Assembly: GCA_963727915.1 (NCBI GenBank)
Contig: CAVSID010000008.1
Location: 1 to 64,000, forward strand
Reading direction: 5' to 3'
Length of the DNA stretch: 64,000 nt
DNA from: CAWAND01 sp963727915
Lineage (GTDB): Bacteria > Chloroflexota > Anaerolineae > Anaerolineales > E44-bin32
Numbering within the stretch: the first letter of the stretch is position 1; the number at the start of each line of letters is the position of its first letter. The translations under genes and the position numbers were made by a program. Below are positions 9,389-18,946 of the stretch, piece after piece. Under the pieces are notes generated by a model, which was given only the letters and a program-made list of their open reading frames with translations, searched no databases and was not told the DNA's origin.

Positions 9389-11520
9389 TCATTGAGCCAT
9401 GCTTCCTTTGCTGGCCACGAGTTGGTAGATCCTCGCAAAGGGAGCCTGATCTACTACCAGTTCGAAATCCCCACCTGCCGGAGGCGAAGACGCCGGCCGA
9501 ATCAACAGTTGGACCAGCATCGATTGATAGGCGGCCTCGTCGAGCAGGGCCACGGAATTCGTGGCCTGATTCAGAAGCAGGTGTGGTCCGCCTTCATTCA
9601 CAAGGTAGTCATAGTGTTGCATGCCCTGCGCATCGAGCACATCAACCGAGGCAACCCGCTCCTTCGCACCGCTGCGTGACTGAAACATGCCGGTCTCAAG
9701 GTCCAGCTTCAGGGGCTGGACGATCAGCACAGGGCTGGACGTCTTCCCGGTCCCGCGCCCAAAATCCCACGATCCGTAGTACTGAATCCATGGCAGCAAG
9801 GGCAACGCATCCCAAGACGTCACCAGGTACTGAGGCGGCTCTGGCGTGGCGGCCAGCCCCGGATCCTCGGGCGTGGCCATCCATTCAGCCATCACTTCTT
9901 CGGTCCAATTCGCCCAGCCTGCGCCAGGCACCCCGTCGGAGGCGGCCGTGAAGCGCATCATTTTGGCCGAGGCCTCGGCCGTTTGAGAGCCCAAAGCGAC
10001 GCCAAGGCTGAAAAGCTCTTCCCCCGAGTTGTGGCCTCCGTCCGCCAGGCTTGGCAATCTGGCAAAATGATCGGCAGCGTAGCCATAGTCCCACCAGGTC
10101 CAGACCACGCCCCGACCCCCGGCCCTTTTCCCCAAGTCGGTGAGCGCCAGTGCCTGACCCCTGCTCAACACTGCCTCGACGGGCAGGTTCTGATAACTGG
10201 TGTAGACCGCCGCCGCGCCGGCCAACGTTACAAGAAAGGACACCGCTGATGCACCGAACCAACCTGGCCCGACCTTGAATTCCGCGGTCGAGGAGCCATC
10301 CGCTGGGAACCGCCAGGCCCAACCAGATGGGTGCAACGCCAAACATGCCGAAACGGGATCCCGTCCAGACCGAGCTCAGACCGAGAAGGAACATGGGGGA
10401 CAGCAGGAGAGTTTCGGGCCGACGCACCCCAAGCAGAATGAAGCCCAGACAACCCAGCCCGCCCAGAATATCGACGAACGCCATCCCCGCGAGCAGATCG
10501 AATATACGAACTGGCTGGATTTCCCTGACTGAAGCCCCTACCGAGGGAAGCAGGAGCGGGCCGGCGAGTGGGTACGTCTGGGGCGACAATCGCTGGCTCG
10601 GCAAGTAATGGGCCAGCACGCCGGGGAGGTAGGTCTGGAGCAGTTGGAAGACCAAGCCGGCCAAGACGGCTATCAGGATCAGGCTCGAAAGGCGCACCAG
10701 CCAGGCTCTGTCAAGGAATAAGGAACTCTTGTGCAGCGCGATTAGCAACACGAACCCAAGGCATGCGCCCATCCAGCCCAGCCCCAGACTGAGCGCGAAG
10801 GCACACAGCGTCGGCATAACAACAGATCGGCTCTGGCGTCCAACGGGCAGGAGAGTCACGGCCGTGGCGGCCCCCAAGACAACCGCGGCGTACAGGATTA
10901 TGAACGGATGCCAGGGGATACTGGCCGGCAACAGGATCAGCATGGCAGCCGAAGCGATGAAGACTCCCCGACGCTGCGGCTGATGATCCCGGCTCGGTGC
11001 GCCCGTTCGAAATCTCTCCAAGGAATGACCACGACAGGAGCCAACCGATCAACAGCGGGAAGACCATGGTCGCCCAGTCCGTGTCGAAATAACCCAACCG
11101 AGTGCGCGTGTAGAACGCCGGCGCCAGGCCAACGAGTACGGAGGCCGGCAGCGCCATCATCGGAGCGTCGAGCTGACGCGCCCACAGTGTGATGGGGACC
11201 ACACAGAGCGCCGCCAGGAAGGCCGGCAGCCAAAACGCCAGCAGGGCAGGCCTGATGCCCGACAGATCGCCGAGGACGGCCAGTAGTTTCGCCATCGGCT
11301 GGCGCGCCGCTGAATCCAGGGCACCTTCAGCACCTGCGACCCAGGCATAGCCATCGTTTGTGGCAAGCAGCATCTCCCCATTGAGCTGCAGCTCCGGTTG
11401 GTCCCAACGCGGAAACTCGGCGACATGTACGGCCACCACGATCCCGTAGGCCAGCAAACAGACCAGGCTCATGCGCCAGACTGACCAGTTAGGGGCATCG
11501 TGTTGAAGTGCAAACGCCAT
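9389..11520 (-). CDS. pglB: PglB/STT3-type oligosaccharyltransferase, frameshifted
   Basis: STT3/PglB enzymes move a lipid-linked glycan onto asparagine at the outer membrane face. Diagnostic motifs are present in order: TNDGYAWVAGAE near residue 54, LGYFDTDWA near residue 143 (the metal-binding DxD loop), many transmembrane helices, TGSRFGMF, and WWDYGYAADHF followed by DGGHNSGEE (codons at about 10096-10050), the catalytic signature. Reading needs two frame changes, near 11000 and between about 10255 and 10310. Total length, about 710 residues, fits the family. The start at 11520 is tentative; 11586 is the alternative. Acceptor sequon and glycan genes are not in the window. Confidence 0.85.
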
Positions 11521-11853
11521 ACGAAGGACTCTCCACCAAGGGGCGTGAGGTCTCGGGGGCCGGGTCCCCCGAGGATTGACTGACATCCCTAGGGCGGGTT
11601 GCGGTGTGCGAACTTGCTCTGTACATTGGAGAATGAGAGGGTGAAACAAGCGATGGAAACTGCGGCCGAGGCGGTGGGGTCGATTAGGCGACGTGGAAGG
11701 TTGGCCGCTGTAGGTGGCGGCGATTGGGCGACCGGGAACGGTGACGTGAACGAAGTGATGCGGGCATGAGCCACCGGGTTGCTCCCCTGAGCCCCATTCG
11801 TCGAAGCTGAACGGTTGAAGGCCCTGACCCCGAGGAACAATCAACCAGCCTGC

Positions 11854-11871
11854 TTGTGACAATTTTCACGA
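11854..11871. promoter_or_regulatory. CRP/FNR-type palindrome (TTGTGA-N6-TCACGA)
   Basis: Two half-sites, TTGTGA and TCACGA, are separated by 6 bases; one base departs from perfect symmetry. The site lies just past the predicted start of the minus-strand transcript that leads into the oligosaccharyltransferase gene, a position that suggests repression. Confidence 0.55.
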
Positions 11872-11884
11872 ATGCGGCGACCTC

Positions 11885-11913
11885 ATTATTGACCCCCACC
11901 CTCCTCCTGTCAA
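11885..11913 (-). promoter_or_regulatory. Sigma-70-type promoter for the oligosaccharyltransferase
   Basis: On the minus strand TTGACA (11913-11908) and AATAAT (11890-11885) are spaced by 17 bases, a near-consensus promoter. It gives a leader of about 290-360 bases before the coding start, depending on the start chosen. Confidence 0.72.
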
Positions 11914-12172
11914 GCGCTTGCCATAACTGAGCAGCCGATGGAGGGCAGCAGCCGCCGGCCACGTGGCTCCAGTCAGGCACCGTGGATGACGAGGGGCGAC
12001 ATGCGCCGTGCCCGCACGGACCGTGAGCGGACTGCATGCCATCGCTATTCACAAGAAGACCGCCCCGGCGTCGAGTGGTGTCCTTGAAATGGTTATCTTC
12101 TTCAGGGGGTTGCACGCGTGCCGACGGGACGCCGAGGCCAGCCGTCGCCGCGAGTTGGTCCAGCCGGCACCG

Positions 12173-13241
12173 TCATTGGTTTTGCTGGATGAAGATCTCC
12201 GTGGCTTTGATCGACAACCAGACCGGCATTCCGGGGGACAGGCCGAGTTCTTCCGCAGCGCCTTGGGTGATCTCGACGGTCAGGGCCAATGGGTCGCCCA
12301 CTCTCAGCCTGAACTCGATCGGCTGTGGGCTCCATCAGGTCGATGCGCGTCTCCCACGTGTTGCGGGGGCTCCCTTCCGGACGCCGCCGGTAAAGCGAGA
12401 TTGCCTTGGGAGAAATCGTGGCCAGGACCGGCCCAGAGATTTCCCTGTCGGCGACTTGCAGAAGATGCGTTCCCGTATCGACAACCCCGTCCCCGGCCGT
12501 TCCCGTCACAAGGTTTGACCCGGCCAGGTCGGCGGCGTACCTCGTCCGAGGTCTGAGCCGAATGTCATCCGGCACACCCGTTTGGGTGATCGACCCGTCT
12601 TCGATGATATGGACTTCGTCGGCGAGCAGGAACGCTTCCGTCGGGTCATGCGTGATGAGCAGCCGGGGACCTGGAAATTGGTCGAGATGCACAGCGAGGT
12701 CTCTGCGAAGCTGGGCCCGCGTGGTGACATCCAATGCCGACAAAGGTTCGTCCAACAGAAGAAGGTCCGGCTCGGTGATCAAGGCGCGCGCCAGGGCCAC
12801 CCGCTGGCTTTGACCACCCGACAACTCACCTGGCCTTCGGTCTTCGAGCCCGGCCAACCCCACGCGTTCCAACCATGCCTCAACACGAGATCTCGCCGTC
12901 CCGCCGCGCTCGCCCCCTGCCCTGAGCCCGAAGGCAACATTCTCTGCCACACTAAGATGAGGGAACAGAAGATAATCCTGGAACACGACCCCAATTCGGC
13001 GGTCCTCGGGCGGAACAAAGAGATCCAAGTCGGTGTCATCCAGGGTCCGGCCATTCAGCGCGATCAGGCCCTGGTCGATCGGCAGAAGACCTGCCACTGC
13101 GGCGACGAGGGTCGATTTTCCTGCTCCGTTGGGACCAAGCAGCGCCGACGTCTTGCCTGGCGGTATGGTGAAGGCAACGTCGAGCTCAAAGGCGTCTAGC
13201 CTCTTGAGGCGGAGCCGCACTTCAAGGCCGGCCGTCCTCAT
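12173..13241 (-). CDS. modC: Molybdate/tungstate ABC transporter ATPase, frameshifted near C-terminus
   Basis: The ATP-binding subunit that powers oxyanion import. It shows Walker A GPNGAGKST (residues 36-44), Q-loop VVFQDYLLFPH, signature LSGGQSQR, Walker B LLLLDEPLSALD and the switch His in LLITHDPTEA, then a C-terminal TOBE/Mop-like domain. An extra C at about 12311 breaks the frame; skipping it gives RVGDPLALTVEITQGAAEEL and ends FIQQNQ at 12173, the expected TOBE ending. The ATG at 13241 overlaps the modB stop as ATGA, so the two are translationally coupled. Confidence 0.88.
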
Positions 13242-14050
13242 CGCCCGCCCCACCATCGGTCGCGCAGCCCCAAAAGAACGGTGAGGGAGACAAGAACCAT
13301 GACCAAGCTTATGGCAACGGCCGTGTCTCGGTCACTCTCCAGAGCTACAAACACCGCCAGCGGCAGAGTCTGCGTTCTTCCCTGGAGATTCCCGGCAAAT
13401 GTGATGGTCGCGCCGAACTCCCCGAACGCCCGTGCCCACGCCAGCACCAGGCCCGCGACCACAGAGGGGCCGATCATCGGCAGGGTGACGCGCCGCACAA
13501 CCGTCCATGGCCGTGCGCCGAGTGTGGCGGCGGCCCCTTCATAGCGCCGGTCGAGGTTTCGCAGCGCCCCCTCCACGGTGATAACAAGAAATGGCATGGC
13601 GACGAAGGTGGTCGCCATGACCACCCCCCAGATTGAGAAGGGAAGCAGCAGACCAGTGGCTTGGTTGAGCGGTTCCCCCACCAACCCTCGCCGGCCAAAG
13701 GCGAACAGAAGCGCCGCGCCGCCAACAACCGGCGGCAGCACGAGAGGCAGCGTGACGATGCTCCGGACCAGGGACCTCCCAGGGAAGTCAACCCGAGCCA
13801 GCAGCCATGCCAGAGGCACCCCGATCACGGCCGAGATGATCGTCGATGTGATCGAAGCCAGCATGGATAGGCGCAGCGCATCCGCCACAACGCTGTTGGT
13901 CAGGATTTGGGCTAACCCATGCCACGGAACCCGCGTCAACAGGCCGGCCAGGGGCAGCAGGAAGAGGACCGCCCCGAGAATCCCCAGCCCGATCAGAATC
14001 GGCGGGGTCCGGCCTGCCTTATGGCGGCGACCAACTTTGTTTGAACTCAA
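13238..14050 (-). CDS. modB: Molybdate/tungstate ABC transporter permease
   Basis: A 270-residue inner-membrane permease with about five or six helices. The cytoplasmic coupling loop EGAAATLGARPWTVVRRVTL matches the EAA motif of ModB/CysT-type permeases, and ARAFGEFGATITFAGN is the typical ModB segment. It overlaps modA by four bases (ATGA) upstream and modC likewise downstream, forming a tight modABC operon. Confidence 0.92.
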   Translation of the reverse strand: MSSNKVGRRHKAGRTPPILIGLGILGAVLFLLPLAGLLTRVPWHGLAQILTNSVVADALRLSMLASITSTIISAVIGVPLAWLLARVDFPGRSLVRSIVTLPLVLPPVVGGAALLFAFGRRGLVGEPLNQATGLLLPFSIWGVVMATTFVAMPFLVITVEGALRNLDRRYEGAAATLGARPWTVVRRVTLPMIGPSVVAGLVLAWARAFGEFGATITFAGNLQGRTQTLPLAVFVALESDRDTAVAISLVMVLVSLTVLLGLRDRWWGGR

Positions 14051-14835
14051 GGCGATGCAAATCCGTGTTTGATCAAGATTGCCTGCCCCGCTTCGGACAG
14101 CGTAAAATCAACAAACCTGCGCGCCGCTTGAAGATGGGGGGCATGGGCAAGGACGGCGATCGGGTACTTGGCGATCACGTTATCATCCTCAGGGATGTCA
14201 ATCCCCTCCACCTTTCCACCGCTCGAGGCGACATCAGTGACGTAGGTGATGCCAGCATCCAGTTCTCCCGCTCCGACTTTGGTCAGCAAGGCGCGCACGT
14301 CGGGCTCATTGGTGTCGATTTCGGGCGTGACGCCTGCCTTCTCCAGAGCCTGGCGGGCGAAATCGCCGCAGGGTACACCCTCGGCGCAAAGTCCGATTAG
14401 GAGTCGTGGATTGGCAAAGTCCTTCAAGCCTTCGATGCCAGCCGCGTTGCCCGCCGGGACGGCGATTTGAAGGAGGTTGCTGGTGAAGATCTGGGGCGTG
14501 CCATCCACTTCTCCGGCCCGGACCAATTGATCCATGTTGGATGCGTTGGCCGAGGCGAAAACATCCACCGGCGCTCCCTCCAGGATCTGCTCCCTCAATG
14601 ACGAACTTCCTCCTAAGTTCAAGACCACTTCCACCCCGGGGTTGTGGCCCTCAAACGCAATCTTCATGTCGCTGAAGGCGTCCGTCAGCGAGGCGGCAGC
14701 CGAGACCAGAAGCTGGTCACGGGCCCCGCTCCCGGCCAGTGGGGCAGGCCCGCATGACGAGCCGCCGATCACCAGCAGCAGCAAGATCCCCAAGACCCTC
14801 GGCAACCTGGTCACATCTTCAGGGAGTGGCGACAT
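14047..14835 (-). CDS. modA: Molybdate-binding lipoprotein of the ABC transporter
   Basis: The extracytoplasmic binding protein (262 residues). It has a lipoprotein signal ending in IGGSSC, then LLVSAAASLTDAFSDM and VVLNLGGSSSLREQI, the oxyanion-binding loops of ModA, and VDVFASANASNMDQL. The C-terminal part YPIAVLAHAPHLQAARRFV also fits. The ATG at 14835 is preferred over 14859 because GGAGG lies between them; the gene overlaps the upstream regulator by 17 bases, so all four genes are likely one transcript. Molybdate versus tungstate cannot be told by eye. Confidence 0.9.
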   Translation of the reverse strand: MSPLPEDVTRLPRVLGILLLLVIGGSSCGPAPLAGSGARDQLLVSAAASLTDAFSDMKIAFEGHNPGVEVVLNLGGSSSLREQILEGAPVDVFASANASNMDQLVRAGEVDGTPQIFTSNLLQIAVPAGNAAGIEGLKDFANPRLLIGLCAEGVPCGDFARQALEKAGVTPEIDTNEPDVRALLTKVGAGELDAGITYVTDVASSGGKVEGIDIPEDDNVIAKYPIAVLAHAPHLQAARRFVDFTLSEAGQAILIKHGFASP

Positions 14836-15823
14836 ATGCGCCGCAATCCTCCAGGTCATAGCCCCCGACCCTGGCCAGGCGACGCTGGAATTTGCGGCCC
14901 GATAGCTCTTGCAGAGCCGCCTCGACTGCCGGCTCAGCCAGCCACCTGCGATCTACCCACAGTTCAGCCTCATGCGTTTCCAAGGGATAGAATGCCGCCC
15001 TCACCGCCAAGGCAGCTGGCTCGATCGTCACCGCCGCCATGCCGGTGGTCACAGCCAGCCGGGCGGCCTGCAAATGGCTGCCGACCCGCGGGCCGGCAGG
15101 TGAATGCTCGGCGGTCTTGACGAAGGCAGCCTGTACGCCCGCTCCTTCCTCGCGCTGAATAACATCCTCGCGGCCCGAAAGTGCACGCTCGGCCCAACCC
15201 CGCCTGGCATCACGAGGCGCTGCGAGGCCAACTCGCCAGCGACACAGGTTAAGACGAGCGACATCCACATCAGCGGGCGGGGTTTGTAGCCCCCCCAGGC
15301 GAGCGTGGACGACGGCAGCGTGGACTCTTCCAGACACAAGGCTCGTTATTGCTGAAGCGCTCGAGCAGTTGACTGCCAATGCCCCCATGCCCGCCTCACG
15401 CAGCCATCGCTCCAGAAGCTCGAGGCCCGGTTCACACCCGGCCACGACGATCCCGGGCCTGAGACGTGCGAACAATTGCAGCTCTCCCCCCTCGAGTTCG
15501 GCATCCGCGACGTCCCAGCCGGTCGTCCCCAACCGAGAGGTCGAGGTCACTGTCCTTTCCCCCACAACTCCAACCCTCACGAGCGACCCCTCGGCCGGAG
15601 GATCGCCGGAAAGCACGTCTTGCGGCTGTGGGACCGGGCCGAAAAGCGAGGCGACCTGCATGCCCAGGGCGTCCGCAAGCGCCAGCGCAGAATCGACTCG
15701 GGGAAGATTGCGACCGGCCTCCAAGGCACCGACGAGTTGACGGCTGACGCCCGCCCGTCCGGCAAGCTCGGTCTGCGTCCATCCTTTGCTCTCGCGGAGT
15801 GCCCGTACCCGATCGCCCAGCAT
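14819..15823 (-). CDS. XRE-type regulator with a periplasmic-binding-protein-like sensor domain
   Basis: A 334-residue one-component regulator. Residues 1-65 form an XRE helix-turn-helix (MLGDRVRALRESKGWTQTEL, then AGRAGVSRQLVGALEAGRN). The remainder resembles the substrate-binding-like domain (PBP_like) found fused to HTH or MobB-type domains in molybdate-linked regulators: VVAGCEPGLELLERWL, SGRVHAAVVHARL, and a C-terminal ALQELSGRKFQRRLARVGGY. It is first in the modABC operon and probably senses molybdate in place of ModE. The ATG at 15823 falls where transcription should begin, so the message is predicted to be leaderless. Confidence 0.83.
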   Translation of the reverse strand: MLGDRVRALRESKGWTQTELAGRAGVSRQLVGALEAGRNLPRVDSALALADALGMQVASLFGPVPQPQDVLSGDPPAEGSLVRVGVVGERTVTSTSRLGTTGWDVADAELEGGELQLFARLRPGIVVAGCEPGLELLERWLREAGMGALAVNCSSASAITSLVSGRVHAAVVHARLGGLQTPPADVDVARLNLCRWRVGLAAPRDARRGWAERALSGREDVIQREEGAGVQAAFVKTAEHSPAGPRVGSHLQAARLAVTTGMAAVTIEPAALAVRAAFYPLETHEAELWVDRRWLAEPAVEAALQELSGRKFQRRLARVGGYDLEDCGAYVATP

Positions 15824-15831
15824 AGGCCCAT

Positions 15832-15861
15832 ATTCTAGCATATCCGCCACAATACTGTCAG
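15832..15861 (-). promoter_or_regulatory. Promoter of the molybdate regulator-transporter operon
   Basis: On the minus strand CTGACA (15861-15856) and TAGAAT (15837-15832) are 18 bases apart, each one base from consensus. The regulator's ATG at 15823 starts 9 bases past the -10 box, implying a leaderless mRNA. Confidence 0.68.
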
Positions 15862-16211
15862 ACGTACCGGCGGCCGTCACACGCTCTGAAAGAGTCGCGT
15901 GAGTTATTTGGCGACGCAACGCCCGTGCTCGAATGTTCTGTTGGCCCTGCTGCGAGACCGCGGGGGGCGCCATTGTTCGTCTCGGACATCGAGCCTCTGC
16001 ACGGACGGACCGATCCGTCAGGGCTCACCCTAGGTGCCATCGGCCCGACCGAATCCACCTGGCTCGCGTTGGGTAAGAGCCTTGAATGGGTTCAATTCCA
16101 GCCGGAGAAAGAAGGTTCACAATTTCCGGGACCAGTACGATGGCCAGGGCTCGACGACAGCCTTGGTTTGCGTGAAGAAGGCCACCGCATCGCCGGCTTG
16201 ACCATGGGAGC
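15862..16211. other. Intergenic region between divergent operons
   Basis: About 350 bases separating the divergent mod operon and padR gene. No open frame with protein-like composition is seen apart from the flanking promoters. Confidence 0.4.
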
Positions 16212-16252
16212 TTGACAACCCATCTACGTGGATATATTCTATTCTCAGAATA
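16212..16252 (+). promoter_or_regulatory. padR promoter and operator
   Basis: TTGACA at 16212-16217 is followed by TATATTCT (16233-16240), which offers -10 boxes at 15 or 17 bases. A perfect 13-base palindrome, TATTCTCAGAATA, lies at 16240-16252 just past the -10. That is a plausible self-operator for the PadR regulator downstream. Confidence 0.6.
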
Positions 16253-16268
16253 CTATGGCGATAAGATA

Positions 16269-16805
16269 ATGTTGACAAACGCTGAGCTCGCTGTTTTGGG
16301 CCTCGTCGTCGAGAAGCCCCGCCACGGCTACGCGATCGAAGGCGTGATCGAGGAGCGTGGGATGCGGAACTGGACCGAGGTCGGTTTCTCTTCGATCTAT
16401 TACATCCTCAACAAACTCGAAGAACAGGGGCTTGTGGAAAGCCAGCTGGTGGACGCCGAAGGTCAAGGACCGGCCCGCAAGGTGTACCAGGTCACGGCCG
16501 CCGGTCGCCGCACATGGACGGCCGGCACTCTTCAGGCATTGTCTGTGCCCGGCAGACCCAATTCTTCGTTCCTGCTCGGTTTGAGCGGGCTTCCCGGCGT
16601 GGACACGCAGGAGGCCTTGTCGGCCCTTCGGCGGTACCGGGGTGCTCTCGGCGAGGTCCAGCTCGGGCTCCGAAAGCGCCTGGAGGATCTCGACCCCAAG
16701 GATGCGCCCTTGTTCCTCATCGGGATGTTTGATTACAGCTTGCGCCTGGCGACTTGCGAGGCTGCCTGGCTGGACGAGTTCATCGACAAGTTGGCGTCAG
16801 AATAG
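16269..16805 (+). CDS. PadR-family transcriptional regulator
   Basis: A 178-residue PadR-type repressor: LTNAELAVLGLVVEKPRHGY begins the winged helix, GFSSIYYILNKLEEQGLVES is the recognition region, and GPARKVYQVTAAGRRTW the wing. The C-terminal half is the helical dimerisation domain (VirC-like). ATG at 16269 is chosen because the family begins at this LTNAE; a TTG at 16212 would overlap the promoter. No strong ribosome site is visible. The GyrI-like gene follows 89 bases later, a common PadR partner. Confidence 0.87.
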   Translation: MLTNAELAVLGLVVEKPRHGYAIEGVIEERGMRNWTEVGFSSIYYILNKLEEQGLVESQLVDAEGQGPARKVYQVTAAGRRTWTAGTLQALSVPGRPNSSFLLGLSGLPGVDTQEALSALRRYRGALGEVQLGLRKRLEDLDPKDAPLFLIGMFDYSLRLATCEAAWLDEFIDKLASE

Positions 16806-16894
16806 GGAGAGAGCATGACGTCAATCAGAACAGGACGTGACCGAGGTCACTTCCCCATCCCACTTCGCATCCCACAACCGAAGAGGAGGCTTTC

Positions 16895-17530
16895 ATGGAG
16901 AAGCTCGATTTGAAGAAGGTCCACAGAGACCTCTACCGTCCCCCCACCAAGGAGGTGAGCCTGGTCGACGTTCCCGAATTCGGTTTCATCCAGGTGGACG
17001 GCGAGATCCCCCCGGGGATTCCAGTGGACCAGGCACCTGAGTACCATCAATCCCTCGAGCTGCTTTATGGTCTAGCTTATGGATTGAAGTTCATGTCCAA
17101 GCTCAGTGAAAAGAACCCTCTGGACTTCACCGTCATGCCACTCGAGGGTCTGTGGTGGACCGAGAGGAGCCATGAGGGTTTTGACTTCAGCCGCGACCAA
17201 ACCTGGTTCTTCACGTCGATGATCATGCAGCCCGACCATATCACCCAGGACATGTTCGAACGCGCCTTGGATGAGTTCAAGAGCAAGAAGGACAACCCGC
17301 TGGTCGAACGGGCGCGCCTGGCCCGCTTTGAAGAGCGCCTATCCATGCAAGTCATGCACATCGGCCCCTTTTCAGAAGAAGCGGCCACCTTGGCCAAGAT
17401 GGACACGTTCGCCGCCGAGCATGGCTACGTCCACCGGGGCAGGCACCATGAGATCTACCTGGGCGATCCCCGGCGGACCAAGCCCGAAAACCTGAAGACG
17501 ATCCTTAGGCATCCGATCGAGAGGGTCTAA
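16895..17530 (+). CDS. GyrI-like small-molecule-binding protein
   Basis: A 211-residue protein of the GyrI-like family: VDVPEFGFIQVDGEIPPGIP near the N-terminus, LYGLAYGLKF, then FTVMPLEGLWW, and the C-terminal MQVMHIGPFSEEAATLAKMD with HEIYLGDPRRTKPENLKTIL. Such proteins bind small ligands and some hydrolyse cyclopropanoid toxins. AGGAGG lies 7 bases before the ATG. Probably co-transcribed with, and regulated by, the PadR gene upstream. Confidence 0.88.
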   Translation: MEKLDLKKVHRDLYRPPTKEVSLVDVPEFGFIQVDGEIPPGIPVDQAPEYHQSLELLYGLAYGLKFMSKLSEKNPLDFTVMPLEGLWWTERSHEGFDFSRDQTWFFTSMIMQPDHITQDMFERALDEFKSKKDNPLVERARLARFEERLSMQVMHIGPFSEEAATLAKMDTFAAEHGYVHRGRHHEIYLGDPRRTKPENLKTILRHPIERV

Positions 17531-18241
17531 CCTTGGGAGTGCCCGCCAGTCGAGCGGCATGGGCTCCGGCCCTCGCGTGGACCGCATCCCTGTCCCTAAT
17601 GTCGGTTGGTGGTGTATTGCCCACCGGCAGTTTGACGGGGAACTGTGGAGCCTCCAGATTGAACTTGCCTCCGACCATCTCGAGCGCCATCGGCTCGAAC
17701 CAGGGAATGGGCCGGCCAACTGTCGAGTTGCGCCCGGGATCCCGCCCACTCCTGATCATCAGAGGGATCATACGAGAGACCCCAGACGAAGATCGCAATC
17801 TGCCGTCTGGTAATGGCTAGCTTGCACCAGCAAGGGAAATCGCCCTCGTCTTTGGGCCCGGGGAACATGAAGCGTAGCGCACCAAGGACAACAACCGCAA
17901 AGCGCTCAATGGCCTCATCTTCGCAGTTGCCCGGAATCCCCTGTCAAGGCCAGTCTTGAGCAGCGTCGCCTTCGTCGCCCCGACCACCTCCGGCGTCGAG
18001 CCCTAGCGGGAGGCACAAGCGACCAGGGCCCTTGTAGCCATGCCCGCTTCCTGGGCGCCGAAATGCCCCATGAGAGGTTGTGTGGCAGCAGAAGGGGACG
18101 AAGGTGAATTCACCTCGATAGGAGGCGATCGTCATATGAGGTGCCGCTCCGCCCACACGGGAGACCTTGAGTGGTATCTTCTGATGGAACAGCTCGGGTC
18201 AAGAGCCGAGCACTTCTGCAAGGGGACAGAGCGTCTGCCGA
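17531..18241. other. About 700 bases without a recognisable gene
   Basis: No frame on either strand has a known motif or a ribosome site with protein-like composition. It may contain remnants of a decayed gene, but none can be named. Confidence 0.4.
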
Positions 18242-18931
18242 TCAGATACGGGACGCCCTGAATAGGCTCCTGGCAAGCAACGCGTACCACAGCATGTAGC
18301 CCGGCACGGTTAGGAACAGCAGCACGACGCCGATCACCGGCAAGAAGAAGCTGCAAACGGCTACATTGGTCGCAATGCCCACGACTGCTGTCAGCCTGCC
18401 GTAGACGTTGCTTCTCAGCATCAGGACGGAGCTCACCAGCAGCGACAGCCCGCCGAGAAACGTGTTGCCCGCCCAACTTGTCCCGTTGAACGCAGCCAGT
18501 AAAGCATCGCCCGCCGCCAGGATCCGGCCCTGGGAAACGGGGTCGGCAGCAGCGTAGCGACCGCTCAGGGCAAACATCTCCAGAATGGGCCGCGCCGGAA
18601 CGATCAGGACCACAGCCACGATGCCCGTCACCAGGGCCATCAAAGCATAGGATGGGTTGATCGGCTTGAGCGAGACGTACAGCACAACAAAGAGGGGCAG
18701 CGTAACCAGGTTGCCCACCAGCAAGAACAGATCTAGCGAAATGGCGCCGCCGAGTGGGTTGCTTTGAAGCAGCGCGAAGATGGTCTCCGTCGTGCTGCTC
18801 CCGGGCGCATACGGCCAAATGAAGAACGTAGCCAATGCGAGAAGGAGGATCAATTCTGAGACGATAGCAGCCCACACGCTCAGTCGGTAGAGATCCTTCC
18901 ATTCTTGATTCCCAACTCCGTGCTGCATCAT
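18242..18931 (-). CDS. DUF4386-family integral membrane protein
   Basis: A 229-residue protein with about six transmembrane helices. The N-terminal YRLSVWAAIVSELILLLALA, the central DLFLLVGNLVTLPLFVVLY and the C-terminal VPGYMLWYALLARSLFRAS match the DUF4386 family, whose function is unknown. GGAGG precedes the double ATG at 18931/18928. No operon partner beyond the dehydrogenase remnant downstream in the opposite sense of spacing. Confidence 0.78.
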   Translation of the reverse strand: MMQHGVGNQEWKDLYRLSVWAAIVSELILLLALATFFIWPYAPGSSTTETIFALLQSNPLGGAISLDLFLLVGNLVTLPLFVVLYVSLKPINPSYALMALVTGIVAVVLIVPARPILEMFALSGRYAAADPVSQGRILAAGDALLAAFNGTSWAGNTFLGGLSLLVSSVLMLRSNVYGRLTAVVGIATNVAVCSFFLPVIGVVLLFLTVPGYMLWYALLARSLFRASRI

Positions 18932-18946
18932 GATCCTCCGCTTGCC

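Larger units (their letters stand above)
11587..12172. other. Intergenic region with promoter and palindrome
   Basis: About 590 bases between the oligosaccharyltransferase start and the modC stop. It holds a minus-strand promoter and a CRP/FNR-like palindrome (listed separately). No open frame here looks protein-like. Confidence 0.5.
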
